From assembly GCA_023399055.1 (NCBI GenBank), contig JAEWQV010000016.1, positions 248,001 to 312,000 on the forward strand: a stretch of DNA of 64,000 nt, given 5' to 3'. The notes under the pieces are model-generated. The model made no database searches. It saw only the letters and a program-made list of their open reading frames with translations, and was not told where the DNA came from. Positions 7,635 through 16,609 of the stretch are shown here, one piece after another; positions within the stretch are counted from its first letter, which is position 1; every line of letters begins with the position of its first letter. This DNA is from Bacillota bacterium. Its GTDB lineage: Bacteria; Bacillota; Clostridia; Lachnospirales; Lachnospiraceae. The translations under genes and the position numbers were made by a program.

Positions 7635-8918
7635 ATGGATGATAATATGACAAAAATATCATTGAGAAAAGTAGGTAAGATTTACAGGAAAATAAAAGTG
7701 AAATCTATACAAAGTAGTATTGTTCCATTAACAGCCCATATGGCTAGTGTGATAACAATAATATTAACTTGGTTTGTAAAAAACGGTGATTTTAATTTTG
7801 AGGCTACTAAATTCTTTGATTGGATAGTACTAATAATATGTATTTATATATCCATAGCAGGTTGTATTGATATAATAAAGGCAGTAAAATATCCACGATT
7901 CGCACTTGTTAACCGAAAAGAACTAAGCTACCTAATCAACGTAGCTAGAGATAAAGCCCGTACATCAATTATAAATGTAAGCGGTGATTTGTCTTGGCTA
8001 AATGATGATTTTGAAGCGCTGCAAATTATAAGACAAAAAAGTAAACATTTGGTCATGAAAATTTATTTTAATCCTCAAAAAATATCAGAAAAATTACTTC
8101 CTAAGATTATTCTACTGCATGAAAGTGGAATTAATATGATTCCTTACGATATTGAAAAAGAACTAAGTGTGAAGTGCATGATGATAGATAATAATAGTGA
8201 AGAAGATCGTAAACTATTTTTATATCCCAAAATGGGACATGGTAAAATTATTAGACCTAAAGATAATGACTTCTTTATGTGGAAACAAGTAGACAATGAT
8301 AAATTTTTATTGGATAGTATTGCCTCATTAATTAATATAATGGAGAGTAGGAAACGACCAATTCGAATTGGTATTTCAGGGATTAACAATGTAGGAAAAA
8401 CTCATTTATTTAAGAAATGTATAGATATATTAAGAAAGAATTTTTCTATTAAGGGGTTTGATGATGAATTTAAAAAATATAATAATACAGATTTAAATAC
8501 AAATTATATAATTCTTATGAATCAGATAATAAACCAAATGTATATAACGGAAGAAATATGTTTTTATGATAGAACTACAATTGATAATTATTATTTTATG
8601 TTAATACAAAATAAGCCTACAAAATCACAGATGGAAAATTTATTTATGAATTTAAAGAATGTGGTAGATAACTCCATGAAAAATATAGACTTAGTAATTT
8701 TTGTACAACAAAAAGATAATAAATATTATGATACTAAGCATGTTACATCCATAAATAGAAATAAAATAAACAATCATTTACAGCAATATTATGAAATAAA
8801 TAATATTAAGCAAATAGTTGTGGAAATATCAAATGATAATTTTGATACAGATATAAATACAGGAGCAATTAAAATTATTGATATGGTAAAACAATTATAT
8901 TTTTCAAATATTAAGTAA
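7635..8918 (+). CDS. Membrane-anchored protein with C-terminal P-loop kinase-like domain
   Basis: The 427-residue product starts at ATG 7635 after TCGAGGTAA. Two hydrophobic segments (about 32-50 and 58-78) anchor the N-terminus. A middle part (INVSGDLSWLNDDF, then KIYFNP) recalls phospholipase-D-like or sensor folds but lacks an HKD motif. The C-terminal part has a P-loop, GISGINNVGKTHLFKK, at about 247-262, and FYDRTTIDNYYF as in NadR/thymidylate-kinase-like AAA_28 domains. The codons are unusually AT-rich compared with neighbours, and the gene stands alone after an AT-rich leader, both hinting at transfer. Function is unknown; a sensor or defence role is speculation. Confidence 0.6.
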   Translation: MDDNMTKISLRKVGKIYRKIKVKSIQSSIVPLTAHMASVITIILTWFVKNGDFNFEATKFFDWIVLIICIYISIAGCIDIIKAVKYPRFALVNRKELSYLINVARDKARTSIINVSGDLSWLNDDFEALQIIRQKSKHLVMKIYFNPQKISEKLLPKIILLHESGINMIPYDIEKELSVKCMMIDNNSEEDRKLFLYPKMGHGKIIRPKDNDFFMWKQVDNDKFLLDSIASLINIMESRKRPIRIGISGINNVGKTHLFKKCIDILRKNFSIKGFDDEFKKYNNTDLNTNYIILMNQIINQMYITEEICFYDRTTIDNYYFMLIQNKPTKSQMENLFMNLKNVVDNSMKNIDLVIFVQQKDNKYYDTKHVTSINRNKINNHLQQYYEINNIKQIVVEISNDNFDTDINTGAIKIIDMVKQLYFSNIK

Positions 8919-9068
8919 ATAAATAATCATGAATTATTGTGAAGATGAAAAGTTGTTCTCGTACATAATTTCTAGAATTGTTAATATCGAAGTCTATGGA
9001 AATATGAATGCATTATGTAAATACAGTAGCTTTAAAAATACTTATTAATAATCCAGCGGTTATACAAG

Positions 9069-9107
9069 CCGTACACTCGCAAATACTGCGTATTTGCGAG
9101 TGTACGG
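9069..9107. repeat. Perfect 18-bp inverted repeat with 3-nt loop
   Basis: Arms CCGTACACTCGCAAATAC and its exact complement enclose TGC. With a one-base bulge the stem extends by two more pairs. It is much more GC-rich than its surroundings and has no T-run on either side, so it is not a typical terminator. It lies between the kinase-like gene and the end of guaA. Confidence 0.85.
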
Positions 9108-9127
9108 GCTGGCGCCTAGTGAAATAG

Positions 9128-9168
9128 AAACAGCTCCTGATGAGAAAAATATCTCATCGGAGCTGTTT
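9128..9168 (-). terminator. Hairpin downstream of guaA
   Basis: Arms AAACAGCTCC/GGAGCTGTTT and ATGAGA/TCTCAT, with a small internal bulge, enclose an A-rich loop. It lies 32 nt after the guaA stop. The U-tract is weak (CTATTTC on the minus strand), so termination efficiency is uncertain. Confidence 0.65.
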
Positions 9169-9199
9169 GCATTTTCACAAGGCTTGTAGCTTAACGCGA

Positions 9200-10735
9200 T
9201 TATTCCCACTCAATTGTTGCTGGTGGCTTACCCGTAATATCATAGCAAATTCTATTTACATGTTTTACTTCATTTACAATTCTATTTGAAATCTTTCCAA
9301 GTAAATCCCAAGGAAGTTCAGCAAATTCTGCTGTCATGAAATCGGTGGTGGTTACCGCTCTTAAAGCTACAGTGTAGTCATAGGTTCTCTCATCGCCCAT
9401 AACACCCACGGAGCGAAGATTAGTAAGTACTGCGAAGTACTGACCGATACTTCTGTCTAAGCCAGCTTTTGCGATTTCTTCACGGTAGATATAATCAGCA
9501 TCCTGCAAGATAAGTACTTTTTCAGGAGTGATATCACCAATGATACGAATAGCAAGTCCTGGGCCAGGGAAAGGTTGTCTAAATACTAATTTTTCTGGAA
9601 TTCCAAGTTCTAAGCCAGCTTTACGAACCTCATCCTTGAATAAGTTACGAAGTGGCTCGATAATTTCTTTAAAGTCAACATAGTCAGGTAGTCCACCTAC
9701 GTTGTGATGGCTCTTAATAACTGCTGATTTGCCAAGACCACTTTCGATTACGTCTGGATAGATAGTTCCCTGTACTAAGAAGTCTACCGTACCAATTTTC
9801 TTTGCTTCTTCTTCGAATACACGGATGAATTCTTCACCAATAATTTTTCTCTTGGTTTCTGGATCATCAACACCAGCTAACTTATCATAGAAGCGTTGCT
9901 GTGCATTTACTCGTACAAAGTTTACGTCAAACTGTGTAGTGAAGATCTGTTCCACCTCGTCACCCTCGTTCTTACGAAGTAAGCCGTGGTCAACAAAGAT
10001 ACAGGTTAATTGCTTGCCAACCGCTTTACTAATCATAACAGCTGCCACGGAGGAGTCAACACCACCGGAAAGAGCGCAAAGTACCTTTTTGTCGCCAATC
10101 TTTTCTTTTAAGGAAGCAACCATTTCTTCTGCAAAGGAGGACATTAACCAGTCACCGGAGCAGTTACATACTTTATATAAGAAGTTATGGAGCATTTTTG
10201 TTCCCTCAGGAGTATGAACTACTTCTGGATGGAACTGTACACCATAAAGATTTCTTGCTTCATTTTCAATTGCCGCAATAGGGCAGGAATCTGAATTCGC
10301 AATTACTTTAAAGCCTTCAGGGAGTTTTTCTACATAATCTGTGTGACTCATCCAACAGATTGTCTGCTCGGATACGCCATCAAATAATTTTGAGGAGGTT
10401 GTACAATTTATTTCAGTACGACCATATTCTCTTACAGGGGCTTTGGATACTTTACCGTCTAACAGGTGCGTCATCAACTGGCAGCCATAACAGATACCAA
10501 GTACGGGAATTCCTAATGTAAATAAATCAGGATCGCAGCTAGGTGCATCTGTTGCATATACACTTGCAGGACCTCCTGTAAAAATAATACCCTTTGGAGC
10601 TAATTCCTTTATGCGGTCAAGGCTTGTATTGTGTGGGAGTACCTCACAATATACATTACATTCTCTGACTCTTCTGGCAATCAGCTGATTGTATTGTCCG
10701 CCAAAATCAAGTACAATTACCATTTCCTTTTCCAA
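9200..10735 (-). CDS. guaA: GMP synthase (glutamine-hydrolysing)
   Basis: It converts XMP, ATP and glutamine to GMP in purine synthesis. The start is most likely TTG 10735, exactly 7 nt after AGGAGG; this gives 511 residues, the usual GuaA length. The in-frame ATG at 10723 is too far from that site, and the longer upstream frame has no family-like sequence. The class I glutamine amidotransferase domain has the nucleophile in GICYGCQ (about residue 83) and the His-Glu pair in FHPEVVHTPEG (about 171). The ATP pyrophosphatase domain has SGGVDSS (about 230), and the C-terminal dimerisation part ends with TGKPPATIEWE. It is monocistronic with its own leader and terminator. Confidence 0.97.
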   Translation of the reverse strand: MEKEMVIVLDFGGQYNQLIARRVRECNVYCEVLPHNTSLDRIKELAPKGIIFTGGPASVYATDAPSCDPDLFTLGIPVLGICYGCQLMTHLLDGKVSKAPVREYGRTEINCTTSSKLFDGVSEQTICWMSHTDYVEKLPEGFKVIANSDSCPIAAIENEARNLYGVQFHPEVVHTPEGTKMLHNFLYKVCNCSGDWLMSSFAEEMVASLKEKIGDKKVLCALSGGVDSSVAAVMISKAVGKQLTCIFVDHGLLRKNEGDEVEQIFTTQFDVNFVRVNAQQRFYDKLAGVDDPETKRKIIGEEFIRVFEEEAKKIGTVDFLVQGTIYPDVIESGLGKSAVIKSHHNVGGLPDYVDFKEIIEPLRNLFKDEVRKAGLELGIPEKLVFRQPFPGPGLAIRIIGDITPEKVLILQDADYIYREEIAKAGLDRSIGQYFAVLTNLRSVGVMGDERTYDYTVALRAVTTTDFMTAEFAELPWDLLGKISNRIVNEVKHVNRICYDITGKPPATIEWE

Positions 10736-10767
10736 TTGACAACCTCCTATTGACTTGTAAAATATTT

Positions 10768-10875
10768 CACGAGTTTTATTTACACGAAGGGAAAGCGAAG
10801 AACTAATAAACATTGATGTTCAGATTCGAGCACATCCGCGATACCAACGGCTATAAATATCCGTAAAAACTCGTG
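10768..10875 (-). promoter_or_regulatory. Possible structured 5' leader of guaA
   Basis: A 10-bp exact pairing, CACGAGTTTT (10875-10866 on the minus strand) with AAAACTCGTG (10777-10768), would close a ~108-nt domain just before the guaA ribosome binding site. A local hairpin ACGG...CCGT lies inside. No purine-riboswitch core sequence (GTTTCTACC, CCGTAAA) is visible. The regulatory role is inferred only from position and pairing. Confidence 0.35.
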
Positions 10876-10887
10876 TAGCGTGTTCTT

Positions 10888-10935
10888 ATATTTATTAAAA
10901 ATGTAGATTTATAATACAACATTTTTAATAAATAT
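10888..10935. repeat. Perfect 17-bp AT-rich inverted repeat
   Basis: ATATTTATTAAAAATGT at 10888-10904 is exactly repeated in inverse at 10919-10935 around a 14-nt centre. It lies in the divergent region between guaA and the HPt-like gene, upstream of the possible guaA leader, where an operator or a cruciform would fit. Confidence 0.75.
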
Positions 10936-11082
10936 GCTAGTCCAAATATATAGCAATCAGCTAAAATGGTGTTTTCTGTTTATAGAGCACAGAAAAGAAC
11001 ACAAATATAATATAAAAATGTAATATTTACTGAAATAAATAAAGATTTTAGAGTCTTTCTTGTAAAAATAGGGAAAAAGATA

Positions 11083-11111
11083 TTTACAAACAAAACACGT
11101 TATGATAATAT
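11083..11111 (+). promoter_or_regulatory. Promoter of the HPt-like gene
   Basis: TTTACA (11083-11088), a 17-nt spacer and TAATAT (11106-11111) lie about 55 nt before the start codon. Confidence 0.55.
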
Positions 11112-11165
11112 TTAGCTGTTGTGTGATAAGATGTTAACAATGTACTATATTTTGGGGGTTTTTAG

Positions 11166-11660
11166 ATGAGCACGGAAGAGATAAGAGGTTTATTTAACGG
11201 TGTTCCAGAGATAGACTTTAACATTGGATATCGATATTTCCTTGGTAATGTAGATAACTATACCAAGGCTCTTATGGCAACCCTAAAGAGCATTAAGTCA
11301 AAGCTTTCCTTGTTGCAAATGATGAGCAATTCACAAGAATATGAAGGGTTACGATTGGTCACACAGACCTTTCGTACAATGTTATCGAACATTGGCGCAG
11401 TTGAGATCTCCGAAGCAACCTATCAGCTGGAAGTAGCACTACTTAATGAGGACAGAGGATACGTAATAAGAAATCTAACGGGTTATATTTATTCATTGAC
11501 AGAACTTGCAGAGAACCTTGAGTTCGTGTTAAAGGAAATGAATATGAAAGGTTCTGCAAAGGAAATTCAAGAAAACTCTTATTTTCAAAGAAGAGATTTT
11601 TCCAAGACCATTGAAGGTATTAGACGGTCTGAAGAATTTATAATTAAAAAAATCATATAA
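11166..11660 (+). CDS. HPt-like domain protein lacking the phospho-accepting histidine
   Basis: The 164-residue product starts at ATG 11166 after TTGGGGG. Residues about 15-100 follow the histidine-phosphotransfer four-helix pattern: PEIDFNIGYRYFLGNVDNY, then TQTFRTMLSNIGAVEISEA. In ordinary HPt domains the phosphorylated segment reads like HTLKGxxxNIGA; here the aligned residues are Gln67-Thr68-Phe69-Arg70-Thr71, so His, Lys and Gly are all replaced. Residues 100-164 add a helical tail. It may be an HPt-fold decoy or inhibitor of a phosphorelay, as known for other pseudo-HPt proteins. No kinase or response regulator is adjacent. Confidence 0.6.
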   Translation: MSTEEIRGLFNGVPEIDFNIGYRYFLGNVDNYTKALMATLKSIKSKLSLLQMMSNSQEYEGLRLVTQTFRTMLSNIGAVEISEATYQLEVALLNEDRGYVIRNLTGYIYSLTELAENLEFVLKEMNMKGSAKEIQENSYFQRRDFSKTIEGIRRSEEFIIKKII

Positions 11661-11664
11661 TATG

Positions 11665-11699
11665 ACAGGTTTTTCTTAAAAGGAAGTACCTGTTTTTTT
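11665..11699 (+). terminator. Terminator of the HPt-like gene
   Basis: ACAGGT...ACCTGT with an inner TT/AA-rich stem is followed by a run of six or more T. It begins 5 nt after the stop codon. Confidence 0.75.
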
Positions 11700-11779
11700 A
11701 CGAAAACACCCGCAAAAACTGGAGAAACTCATACAACGTATTTCTAAGAGTTTATAGAGATATAGATAGACCAAATAAT

Positions 11780-11836
11780 ATAGCTGAAATTATTGATAGT
11801 GTGATTACACATGACAATAATTTCAGCTATTCTTTT
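11780..11836. terminator. Long perfect hairpin between convergent genes
   Basis: ATAGCTGAAATTATTG (11780-11795) pairs exactly with 11815-11830, and an inner GTGTG/CACAT extension tightens the loop. T-rich sequence follows on the plus strand. It lies between the HPt-like gene and the end of parC and probably insulates the two convergent transcripts. Confidence 0.75.
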
Positions 11837-11939
11837 AAAATAATATAAGTTAGTGAAAATCCATAATAAAAGTTTTACCAAATAATTAAATTATAGCAAG
11901 CTACAATACATTATTATCCATCAAGCATATAGGATTCAC

Positions 11940-14186
11940 CTACAGGGTAGCTTTCTGACCCTTGTCTCCACGCTTGCGATTTCTGACCTTCTTGGCACTT
12001 AGTACCTTATCATTATATTGGAAGGTTTCCGCATTTTGGTTTAGAGCAGTAGCAAAGCATACATTATCATTCTTATCAAGGGCAATGGCCTTAACACCAC
12101 GGCTCGTCTTTTTGAGTTCTGTTACTTCGCTTAGCTGGAAGCCAAGTGATTGGCCTTTGTCCGTAAGTATGATTACTTTGAGGTTGCCAACAAGGACATC
12201 GCTGGCGGAAAGAAGGGTAATGGAAACAATCACATCATTCTCCTCTAACTTGGTGGAATTAATTTGAGAACGGTTTGTTTCAAATTCAACACCGGATACT
12301 TGCTTGATATAACCTAGCTTTGTTGTAAATAAAAGTTGCGACTCGAATAATTGCTCAAAGGAGGTATATAGGATAGTGGTTTCCTTACCAATTTTACATA
12401 GGGTCTGAATTAAGACACCCTTGTCCTTCATTTTTACTCTAGGTATGCTTTCTGCTTTAACCTGATACATATTACCTTCAGCAGTAAAGACACAGAGGCG
12501 GTCCGTATTCTTCATCTGAATAATCTGAACAAATTCCTTCAGATTATCCTCGGAGGCTCTGGAATAGCTGGTGGTATCAACAGATTTTGTATATCCAAAT
12601 CGGTCAATTAGGATGTAGATATCTTCAATCTTAACTTCTTCCACATAATCTGTACTGGTGATGTTCATCAAGGTAGTTTTTCTTGGTGTATGGAATATTT
12701 TTTTGTATTCCTTCAAACGAGACTTAATTACCTTATATAATTCTTTGTTATCTCCAAGTATCTTCTTATATTCTTCAATGGACTTTAGAAGAGAATCGTT
12801 TTCGTCGTGGAGCTTTAAGATTTCAAGTCCAATTAATTTACTTAACTGCATAGCAAGAATTGCTTCTGCTTGTCGCTCGGTAAAATCTAAGGTTTTAGCT
12901 TGGTCTTCGGACTCTTTCGATTTAAAGCGAATGCCTTCAATATTACCATCGATTAAACATGCTTTCGCTTGCTTAATGGAAGAGCTGCCTCGAAGAATTT
13001 CAATAATTAAATCAATAACATCTGTGGCACGAATTAAACCACCTACAATTTCAAGGCGCTTAATCGCTTTATCCAGTAAATAATTGTATTCCTTGGTATA
13101 TAATTCAACCTGGAAATCAACAAACTCACTTAATATTGTTTTAAGATTAAATACGATTGGTTGTTGATTTTTAACAGCAAGAAGGTTTGCAGAATAAGTA
13201 TCCTCCATGGAGGTTTTTTTGTACAAACCATTGAGAAGATTGTTAATATCGCGATCTTTTTTTACTTCAACGACTACACGGATACCTTCTTTGGAAGATT
13301 CATCACGGATATCAAAAATCTCGTCAAATACCTTGTCTTTCATTAGATTAGCAAGGTTTTCCACAAGTTTGGTTTTATTACCTGCTACCGTGTATGGAAT
13401 TTCAGTGATTACAAGATTTTTACGTCCGTTTTCACCCGGCTCTATCTCAACCTTAGAACGAATACGAATCTTTCCTTCACCGGTCTCGTATAAAGATACC
13501 AAATCGTCCTGATTTGTTATAATTCCTCCAGTAGGGAAATCCGGTGCAGGAATATATTCCATAAGCTTTGCAATTGTAATGTTTGGATTGTCCATATAAG
13601 CCATAACACCATCAATTACTTCATCCGGATTATGTGGTGGAATATTAGTCGCCATACCAACGGCAATACCTGTGGTTCCGTTTATTAGAAGATTAGGAAT
13701 CATCGCAGGTAATACGATGGGTTCCTTCTCGCTATCATCAAAGTTTGGTGTAAAATCAATTAATCCTTTTTCTAAGTGATCCAGCAATGCCATCGCACCG
13801 GGAGATAATCTTGCTTCTGTATAACGCATCGCAGCAGCACCATCGCCATCGATGGAACCAAAGTTTCCATGACCATCAACTAGAGGGACCATCAGCGAAT
13901 AATCTTCGGTCATTCGCACCAAAGCCTCATAGATGGAACTATCCCCGTGAGGGTGATATTTACCCATGGTATCACCAACGATACGGGCACTTTTTCTATG
14001 TGGCTTTGCAGGATCAAGACCCAGCTCCACCATAGAATAAAGAATTCTTCGCTGAACAGGTTTTAAGCCATCACGAACATCCGGAAGTGCTCTGGCTAAG
14101 ATAACGCTCATCGCATAATCACGAAAGCTATTTTTCATCTCTTCAGAAAAATCCATTTGGATAATCTGATCAGTTGTCTTTTTCAT
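11940..14186 (-). CDS. parC: Type IIA topoisomerase subunit A, topoisomerase IV-like
   Basis: The 748-residue product starts at ATG 14186 after GGAGG; the frame extends 12 codons upstream without a better site. It is the DNA-cleaving subunit. The active tyrosine is Tyr122 in AAAMRYTEARL, and the quinolone-region segment HGDSSIYE is at 80-87. The C-terminal beta-pinwheel is present, but no GyrA box (QRRGGKG-type) is seen at its start, where TTSYSRASEDN stands instead; this favours topoisomerase IV over gyrase. It lies 74 nt downstream of parE on the same strand, and the two subunits would form an A2B2 enzyme that decatenates DNA. The exact name depends on whether a gyrA/gyrB pair exists elsewhere. 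Confidence 0.85.
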   Translation of the reverse strand: MKKTTDQIIQMDFSEEMKNSFRDYAMSVILARALPDVRDGLKPVQRRILYSMVELGLDPAKPHRKSARIVGDTMGKYHPHGDSSIYEALVRMTEDYSLMVPLVDGHGNFGSIDGDGAAAMRYTEARLSPGAMALLDHLEKGLIDFTPNFDDSEKEPIVLPAMIPNLLINGTTGIAVGMATNIPPHNPDEVIDGVMAYMDNPNITIAKLMEYIPAPDFPTGGIITNQDDLVSLYETGEGKIRIRSKVEIEPGENGRKNLVITEIPYTVAGNKTKLVENLANLMKDKVFDEIFDIRDESSKEGIRVVVEVKKDRDINNLLNGLYKKTSMEDTYSANLLAVKNQQPIVFNLKTILSEFVDFQVELYTKEYNYLLDKAIKRLEIVGGLIRATDVIDLIIEILRGSSSIKQAKACLIDGNIEGIRFKSKESEDQAKTLDFTERQAEAILAMQLSKLIGLEILKLHDENDSLLKSIEEYKKILGDNKELYKVIKSRLKEYKKIFHTPRKTTLMNITSTDYVEEVKIEDIYILIDRFGYTKSVDTTSYSRASEDNLKEFVQIIQMKNTDRLCVFTAEGNMYQVKAESIPRVKMKDKGVLIQTLCKIGKETTILYTSFEQLFESQLLFTTKLGYIKQVSGVEFETNRSQINSTKLEENDVIVSITLLSASDVLVGNLKVIILTDKGQSLGFQLSEVTELKKTSRGVKAIALDKNDNVCFATALNQNAETFQYNDKVLSAKKVRNRKRGDKGQKATL

Positions 14187-14260
14187 TATATATACCTCCA
14201 CGCCTATTATCAGAGTATACAATTCTTGGGCACAAGCACAAGTATTGAAATATAACTCTG

Positions 14261-16192
14261 TTAGATATCAACCTTTGCATATTTTGCTTCTTCCATAATG
14301 AAACATCTTCTGGGAGGAACGTTACTGCTCATCAACAGGGAAGTGATTTCATCGGCTTCCACAGTATCGCTTATGGAAATCTGCGCTAATATTCTGGTTT
14401 CTGGGTCTAGTGTAGTTTCCCAAAGCTGGTGGGCATCCATTTCACCTAGACCTTTGTAACGCTGAAGGTTCAATATTTTATTTTCTTCCTTCTTACGAAA
14501 CTTCTCGAGTTCAAAGTCGTTGAATAAATACTCTGATTTTTTTGATTTTTTTCCCTTACCATTTGTCTCATATTCAACCTTATATAAGGGAGGCATACCT
14601 TTATACACCTTACCTTCAAGAACCAGTTCCGGCATAAAGCGATAGAAGAAGGTTAATAAAAGAGTACTGATATGAGCACCATCTACGTCAGCATCTGTTA
14701 ATATAATAATCTTATCATAGCGAAGTTTTGTTAGGTCAAATTCTTCACCAATTCCACAGCCAAAGGTAGCTATCATGGATTTGATTTCGTTATTCACTAA
14801 AATTTTCTCTAAAGTAGCTTTTTCTACGTTAAGTATCTTTCCACGGAGTGGAAGGACAGCCTGTGTACGGCGATTTCTTGCGGTCTTAACAGTACCACCC
14901 GCAGAATCACCCTCAACAATATACAGTTCACATTCCTCTGCCTTTTTGGATGAGCAAGAGGCTAATTTGCTTTTTGTATCTACATCATTCAGCTGCTTCA
15001 AAATGGCGGTACGTGCTTTATCACCAGCTCGTCTTGCATTAAAGGACTTTAAAGAGTTTTCCAGGATACTCTTTAAAACTTCCACATGTTTATCAAACCA
15101 ACGCTGTGATTCGGTAGAAAAGACCTCATCTACTGCACTTTTTGCATCGGTATTACCAAGCTTGGTCTTCGTTTGTCCTTCAAACTGAGGATCAGGATGT
15201 TTAATGGAGATGATTGCAACAAGACCATTACGGATATCCTTGCCGTCAAAATTCTCATCCTTGTCCTTTAACACATTCAGCTCTCTTGCATATTGATTCA
15301 TAACACGGGTTAATCCGGTTTTGAAACCTGTAACTAAGGTACCACCATCTACAACATTAATACGATTACAGTAAGCGTTGATTTGTTCCGTATAACTATC
15401 CGTATACTGTAGGGCCATTTCCACTTCGATATCACCGCTTTTTCCTTCAAGATATACCGGTTCTTCATGAATGGGTGTCATTTCTCGAGTAAGATAGGAT
15501 ACAAAGGATTTAATGCCAAATTCCTCTTGATAGGTTTTTGAAGTTCCGGAGATCTGATCATTAAACTGAATTAATATATTCTTATTTAAAAATGCAATTT
15601 CTTTCAGCTTCTTATGTATTACCTCTGCCTTAAATTCTACAGTCTCAAAAATCGACTCATCGGGATAGAAGGTAACCTTAGTACCAGTATCTGATTTATT
15701 ACATTTTCCAACTACAGGAAGTAGTCCTTCTTCCAAAGCAACGGTAGGATGTCCACCATTTACATACTCATCTCTATATATTTTTCCATCCCTGCGAACC
15801 TCTACTACCATACGCTTGGACAGAGCATTTACTACTGAGGCACCAACACCGTGTAGACCACCGGATACCTTATATACAGACCCCCCGAACTTTCCTCCGG
15901 CATGCAAAATTGTATATACTACACGAACAGTAGGTATCTTCTTGGTGGGATGAATGTCGACAGGAACCCCTCGCCCGTTGTCGCTTATTTCAATTCCACC
16001 ATCTTTTAATAAAGTAACATCTATTTTTGTACAAAAACCTGCCAGATGCTCATCAATACCGTTATCTATAATTTCCCAAATTAAATGATGTAGACCTCTG
16101 GGACCGGTACTACCGATATACATACCGGGACGCTTTCTTACTGCTTCCAGGCCTTCCAGGACCACGATTTGGCTTCCGCTATATTGTTCCAT
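14261..16192 (-). CDS. parE: Type IIA topoisomerase subunit B, topoisomerase IV-like
   Basis: The 643-residue product starts at ATG 16192 after AGAAGGGG. It has the GHKL ATPase fold: IDNGIDEHLAGF, ISDNGRGVPVDIH, and SGGLHGVGASVVNAL for the ATP lid. The TOPRIM part carries EGDSAGG (about 424) and the metal-binding DADVDGAHI (about 500). The C-terminal RYKGLGEMDAHQLWETT is diagnostic of GyrB/ParE. It powers strand passage by the ParC subunit encoded just downstream. Whether it is ParE or a GyrB copy cannot be fixed from one gene; pairing with an A subunit lacking the GyrA box favours ParE. Confidence 0.87.
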   Translation of the reverse strand: MEQYSGSQIVVLEGLEAVRKRPGMYIGSTGPRGLHHLIWEIIDNGIDEHLAGFCTKIDVTLLKDGGIEISDNGRGVPVDIHPTKKIPTVRVVYTILHAGGKFGGSVYKVSGGLHGVGASVVNALSKRMVVEVRRDGKIYRDEYVNGGHPTVALEEGLLPVVGKCNKSDTGTKVTFYPDESIFETVEFKAEVIHKKLKEIAFLNKNILIQFNDQISGTSKTYQEEFGIKSFVSYLTREMTPIHEEPVYLEGKSGDIEVEMALQYTDSYTEQINAYCNRINVVDGGTLVTGFKTGLTRVMNQYARELNVLKDKDENFDGKDIRNGLVAIISIKHPDPQFEGQTKTKLGNTDAKSAVDEVFSTESQRWFDKHVEVLKSILENSLKSFNARRAGDKARTAILKQLNDVDTKSKLASCSSKKAEECELYIVEGDSAGGTVKTARNRRTQAVLPLRGKILNVEKATLEKILVNNEIKSMIATFGCGIGEEFDLTKLRYDKIIILTDADVDGAHISTLLLTFFYRFMPELVLEGKVYKGMPPLYKVEYETNGKGKKSKKSEYLFNDFELEKFRKKEENKILNLQRYKGLGEMDAHQLWETTLDPETRILAQISISDTVEADEITSLLMSSNVPPRRCFIMEEAKYAKVDI

Positions 16193-16609
16193 GATGAAAA
16201 CCCCTTCTATTATTATTTTTTCCTATAGGATTATAACATAAGTTGTTAAAGATTTCTACTTTATTTACAATCATACGTTCGGACTAAACCTTTGTTCTTT
16301 CCTTACAAGAAAGTTAATAACAATAATTGGGTACAGTCAGTTATAAGCTGGATCTCGTTTTACTACAGCAGACTGTTATAAAATTGGAAGAAAAATAAAA
16401 AAACATTTGAAAAAAACGTAGAATGATGTATAATAGGGAACATTAATTATTGATTATAACTATTCATAAACATTTGCCCCCTCGAAGCTGAGCTACAGGG
16501 GGAATTCTTTAAATATAGCGAAATTAAATAAAATGTCAAAAATTGATTTTACAGCATAAAGTATAATTATGCATAAATATGATTTGAAATAGGAAGGGAT
16601 GAGCGACTC
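16193..16609. other. Divergent intergenic region between parE and the PHP gene
   Basis: A rightward promoter is likely at 16407-16434: TTGAAA, 16-nt spacer, TATAAT. About 45 nt beyond is a hairpin CCCCCT...AGGGGG (16477-16502) with an inner AGCT/AGCT pairing, followed by only weak T-richness. It could be part of the PHP gene's leader or end a short RNA of 60-70 nt. No ORF is seen. Confidence 0.5.

Noticed and set aside
10736..10813. Longer GuaA start giving a 537-residue protein
   Set aside because: The extra N-terminus has no family similarity, lacks a ribosome binding site at its ATG and overlaps the leader stem.
10736..11165. Purine (guanine) riboswitch upstream of guaA
   Set aside because: None of the conserved core strings of the purine riboswitch is present on the guaA strand; only a different long-range pairing was seen.
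14261..16192. Calling the topoisomerase pair gyrA/gyrB
   Set aside because: The A subunit lacks a GyrA box, and there is no dnaA-recF neighbourhood; topoisomerase IV-like is preferred, although a genome check is needed.
16477..16502. Independent small RNA gene before the PHP gene
   Set aside because: A promoter and a CCCCCT/AGGGGG hairpin are present, but there is no proper T-run, so it is kept only as a possible leader structure.
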